The notes beneath the pieces are model-generated. The model had not been told where the DNA came from, did no database searches, and saw only the letters and a list, made by a program, of their open reading frames with translations. A DNA stretch of 64,000 nt from Talinum fruticosum (lineage: Eukaryota > Streptophyta > Magnoliopsida > Caryophyllales > Talinaceae). Shown here in pieces: positions 60,541 through 64,000 of the stretch. The DNA lies in NCBI GenBank assembly GCA_021018815.1, contig JAITYX010000005.1, positions 8,527,501 to 8,591,500 on the forward strand. The letters are read 5' to 3'. The first letter of the stretch is position 1. Each line of letters opens with the position of its first letter. The position numbers and the translations under genes are program-made.

Positions 60541-62275
60541 TAATAACCCGCAAAACCGAAATAAACTAACCCTTCTCACTTCATCTTACAAACCCAAGTA
60601 ACTATCTTTATTGTGATCCTTTTTTGAGGAAGAGCGCTTTTGGGAACCCGTATTTGAATAATTTTGGGTTTGGTCCGATTCCGAGTCTTCTTTCTTGAGA
60701 ACCGACTCTGTGTCTCTTTTCTTTAAAAACCTCTATTTTTGGTTTGGCTTCGATCCTTTTTCTTTATGAATGAATAGGACCATGCTCAGCCTTCCCGAAC
60801 TTAATAGTTCTAGAATTAGTTTTGAAAAGATTGTTATAAGAGTTATCTTTCTCTTTAGCATTGTATCTAAGACCTTCTTTTCGAAATGAGACACACTAAG
60901 AGCCAACTAATAAATCAAAGTTTTCCTGACCTTGAGTGAGTTATAAAACCAACTCTTGAGACTCATGGAGCTTCTGTTTCGCTTGCTCATTCTTTGTTCC
61001 GAGGCACTCGGACTCGCCTCGTTATCTTGAGTATTAGAATCAAGCACTTTCAGATTTTGCATCAAGTTTTCTAACTCCTTTTTCAAAATGATGCTCTCAA
61101 CATTAAGAGACTCCAGTTTCTCTTTCAATTAAGAAGATTCGAATTGGACTTTTCTTGCAAAGTAAAAATATATCTAGCAAGATCCAGTTTGAAAAACATA
61201 AGGAAGTAGTTGATTGCCTCCCGAGGATCTGTTTCCTAAGCATCTCGATTAATCACTATCTGACTTAGATTTAGCTTCGAGTCTGTTAGAGCCATTAGAC
61301 ACTTTGAATCATCGAGTTGTCTTTCTCTTCGAGTCATCATCGTTCCAGGTAGCTACCATAGCCTTTATCTTCTTTTTGTCCTTCTTTCTCTTTCAACAGT
61401 CTTTGACTATGTGCTCCTTACTCGCCACGCTCAAAACAGACCATAGTTCTTAGTTAAAGACAAATTGGAAGAGGATGAGTATTTACATTTCTTGTAGAAC
61501 TCCCACTTAGGATTCTTCTGCCACATTTTGTATTTCATCATTTTCTTGAAGCCTTGACCTAGAAGTGTCATGAGATCTTCTTCAGAATATGAGGAGCTCG
61601 GACTTTGACATCTTTCTTCCGAGGCCTTGAGGGCAATGTTCCTTTTTGTGTTTACCTTAACTTCCTCTTCCTCTAGATGCAGCTCATGAGTGAGTAGCTT
61701 CCCATTGAGCTTATCTCGGATTTAGCCGAGAGAGATCCCGAGCTTCCTTGATTGCTATCACCTTGGGACTCCATCTTCTCTTTGGTAGACTCCCTAGAAT
61801 TTTTCTCAAAGCTTCTTCATGAGTCATCTTCTTTCCAAGAGACTTGAGATTGTTGACAATCTCAGTGAAACGAATATAGATCTGAGTGATGTTCTAATCA
61901 GGCTCCATTTTGAACATCTCATACTTGTGGAGGAACCGATTTATCTTTTGCTTGCTTCACTTGGCTGGTTCCTTTATGGGTATTGACCAGTGTATCCCAT
62001 ACTTCTTTAGCTGTGTCACATGAAGACACTCTGTTGTATTCTTCCGAACTAATTGCGCACATCATAGTGTTCATGGCCTTGAAGTTCTTCCTATACTTCT
62101 AGTTTTCTTTAGTGGTAAACTCAAACATCACCTTCGATACATGTTGCGCTCTCGTCCATCTTCATAGGAGTGTAGTTTCCATTGCAGATGATGTACCAAA
62201 CCTCCTCATCATAGTCATGGATGGAGCACTCCATTATCTTCTTCCAGAGTGTACGATGTTTGAACCCTTGAAATT
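60541..62275 (-). pseudogene. SIRE-like gag
   Basis: From the right on the minus strand: 'ECSIHDYDEEVWYIICNGNY' (about 62160-62250) and, after breaks, 'AISSEEYNRVSSCDTAKEVW' (about 62000-62090), the UBN2-type gag of copia elements. Near 61395-61445 a zinc-knuckle remnant reads CFERGE then a stop and HIVKDC in another frame; the second Cys of CxxC is Arg. A helical segment (60907-61128, 'LESLNVESIILKKELENLM') may be a coiled coil. Multiple frameshifts make it non-functional. Confidence 0.8.
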
Positions 62276-63399
62276 CCCTTATCCGATCTAATACTTTCTA
62301 ACTGTGATAACCTTTATAGTTAGGAACAACTGAGCTGAGTTAACAATTATAGCTCAGTCAAGGGACTTAACAGAGAATTGAAAATGTAAGAGTGATTACC
62401 GGACTTTTCTCTTTGTAACTAAAAAGAAAGAACTTAAGAGTGGAGTTGTAAAAGCTAGAAGATTGAGTGAGGGTATATTCCTTTTTAGTTCCAAGCAATC
62501 TTCAAGTATTGTAGAAAGGCTTCTATTTATACTCGGTAGGGCAGAGCGGACGTTGAGGTTGATTCTGGACTTGAGAGCTTCACTAGCCATTGTAACAGAT
62601 AGCCCGAGCCACTCAAAAAAGGAGTTGCTGCAATGTGAACGTTGTGCTTAGGTCCTTGGCTCGAAAAGTAGTCCATCCCCCACCAGTTGTGACTGAAATC
62701 TAGGGTGGAAATAACCGTTAGACTCAAAGTTGATGTTTATCGGATTTGGCAACAAACAACCCCGACACGAGTGTCTAATCCTTGTCCAAAAAGATATTTT
62801 TCTGTCTCGCTGGTGTTTAACGGTTAAAAGCCGCTTGCTTTTGCTTTTCAAAATAAGATTAAAATATTTTAATCAACCTGCAAAACCAAATCAAAGTGGG
62901 ACTCCAAGTATAAAAATACTTTGGTCCAAGATTAGGTAAGGATAATAATTAATTCATAATAATTAAGCACTTATTTATCCTTAACTTAAAATAATGGAAT
63001 TTTCCGAGTCTAATATTCAATAGGTTTAAATTCCATTTTGAGTCAATCCTTTAAATGATCAAGTTATGAAGATTGAATAAGAAATCTACATAAACTTGAT
63101 CAAGTAAATAATTTCATTCAATAAACTAACTTACAAACGAGAATTAACGCAGTAATTCCTTTTTAGTTAACTCATTAAGTCGGTGATCGAATAAGAAGTG
63201 TTTTTGAAATTGTTTACTCATGACAACTGTTTGAGTTGTGTATGAGTGGGTCAGAACCCTAGTCAAGTGTGTTATACTCTAGAGATGATTTCGAGTAGGT
63301 CGAGACAAGTATTGAAAACTTAAAGATGAGCTTCTTAAATACTTAAAATGACTTAAAATCAAAACCATAGAGAGATAGAGAATTGTACTTGAGTCTTCA
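62276..63399 (-). repeat. 5' LTR of the SIRE-like element, inner end deleted
   Basis: Matches 48790-49914. The LTR's last 300 bases, the PBS and the start of gag are missing: the LTR joins gag sequence at about 62276. The outer end TGAAGACTCAAG (minus strand) is at 63399. Confidence 0.85.
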
Positions 63400-63404
63400 T
63401 CTCA

Positions 63405-63523
63405 ATTAGGTGAGTCTATTTTATTTAATTTTTTTGCATTTAGCAAAATTAAACTCATCCCTATATAAGTGACTCCATTTGCATCATTGCAGTTCATTTT
63501 GGTTAGTCCATATTCTTTATATG
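63405..63523 (+). other. Leader of the Tat/Ogre-like element, last piece in window
   Basis: Continues the 48-bp tandem array of 48305-48484 ('gcatttagcaaaattaaactc', 'gtgactccattt'). Confidence 0.6.
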
Positions 63524-64000
63524 TGTAATGCCCAGAATTTTAACAAAAAGCAACTTGAAGCGCCGAATTATTGAGTAATATTCCACGCATCTAGGGGGTG
63601 AGTGACTTATTTTATTTACGGCTAGACATATTACTTTAGTATTCTTTTGGAGGCTGCTGTTGAATAAATTAAATCAAGAAAATTGCCTCCCTTCTATTGA
63701 GCTGAACCTTTGCACGGTTAGGAATTGTCGTGGTCGGCATATAAAAATAAGTTGGGATGTCGGGGCATAAGAGGACGGAGAAGGGGAAAGGCATGGAATT
63801 GTTTTATGTAGAAGAAGGTTACCTTGGCCATTAAAGGATAAAGGGCACAAATTGGGGTCCAATAAAGACTAGAGGTATTATTTGTCAAGCGGTGGAGAGA
63901 GAAGACAAAGAAATAAAAGAAAAGAAGGGACCGAAGGGAGGGGGCACGGGAAAGAAAACAAAGAACCGGAAGCAGAACAGGGGAGGGGGAAAGGAGCACT
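63524..64000 (+). mobile_element. Start of another LTR, cut by window end
   Basis: TGTAATGCCCAGAATTTTAAC at 63524 is a gypsy-type LTR start. A purine-rich stretch (63880-64000) resembles 240-560 of the window-start LTR. The minus-strand ORFs here are composition artefacts. Confidence 0.5.

Larger units (their letters stand above)
48485..63399 (-). mobile_element. SIRE/Maximus-like Ty1/copia retrotransposon (14.9 kb with CACTA-3 inside)
   Basis: The left edge starts TGAAGGTTTGCCC and the right edge ends GAGTCTTCA, flanked by TCTTA (48480-48484) and TCTCA (63400-63404), a 5-bp duplication with one mismatch. It sits in the 48-bp tandem array. The minus-strand order is LTR, gag, protease, integrase, RT, RNase H, extra ORF, LTR, which is the copia order with the additional 3' ORF typical of the SIRE/Maximus lineage. 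The LTR also has the 'gtcaccctagagggggtgaatag' word seen in this lineage. All ORFs are broken and the PBS region is deleted. Confidence 0.88.

Noticed and set aside
1..64000. tRNA, rRNA or other RNA genes, CRISPR arrays
   Set aside because: None recognised; the tandem repeats seen belong to transposon leaders and subterminal regions.

Overview
The window is nuclear DNA of a flowering plant, most likely a eudicot. It has AT-rich intergenic sequence, GT–AG introns, and plant-specific element types: SIRE-like Ty1/copia, Tat/Ogre-like and other Ty3/gypsy LTRs, CACTA elements encoding TNPA-like proteins, an L1-type LINE and a hAT element. I see only one intact cellular gene. Species cannot be told from the sequence.

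Layout. 1-2089 is the end of an LTR cut by the window start. 2283-2988 (minus) is a decayed LINE ORF1 fragment. 3785-8100 (plus) is the single intact gene, a five-exon ABHD17-like serine hydrolase of 359 residues with a complete Ser-Asp-His triad, a possible N-myristoylation site and upstream ORFs.

8568-31437 is a LINE ORF2 (minus) split by a 19-kb CACTA element (CACTA-1, 11805-30772, target duplication AAT). CACTA-1 carried one minus-strand gene with a TNPA-like region, a DUF8039-like segment and a Ulp1-type (C48) protease domain. That gene was split by a Tat/Ogre-like LTR retrotransposon (13613-27511), which contains antisense (plus-strand) ORFs and a SIRE-like fragment. The SIRE-like fragment is split by a second CACTA (CACTA-2, 20386-26078, duplication ACG), which holds an LTR-like insert at 24045-25677. 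This gives up to six nested levels. A non-autonomous hAT element (31446-33782, duplication CCCACATT) lies just upstream of the LINE ORF2 start.

From about 34.7 kb to 63.5 kb the host sequence looks like the LTR and leader of a plus-strand Tat/Ogre-like element. It is interrupted twice. A solo LTR (36945-48054, duplication TTATA) is itself split by a large LTR element with 3.2-kb LTRs and no gag-pol (39244-47696, duplication CATAT). Next to it is a SIRE-like copia element (48485-63399, minus) with decayed gag, protease, integrase, RT, RNase H and a downstream ORF. The SIRE pol is split by CACTA-3 (55358-60265, duplication AAA), which carries rearranged, broken pieces of a sorbitol dehydrogenase gene. 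At 63524 another LTR begins and runs off the window.

The boundaries are supported by direct evidence: TIRs, matching target-site duplications, PBS/PPT motifs and, at three junctions, host reading frames that become continuous when the insert and one duplication copy are ignored. No RNA genes or CRISPR arrays were seen. The most unusual items are the TNPA-Ulp1 composite gene, the captured dehydrogenase, the antisense ORFs and the depth of nesting.
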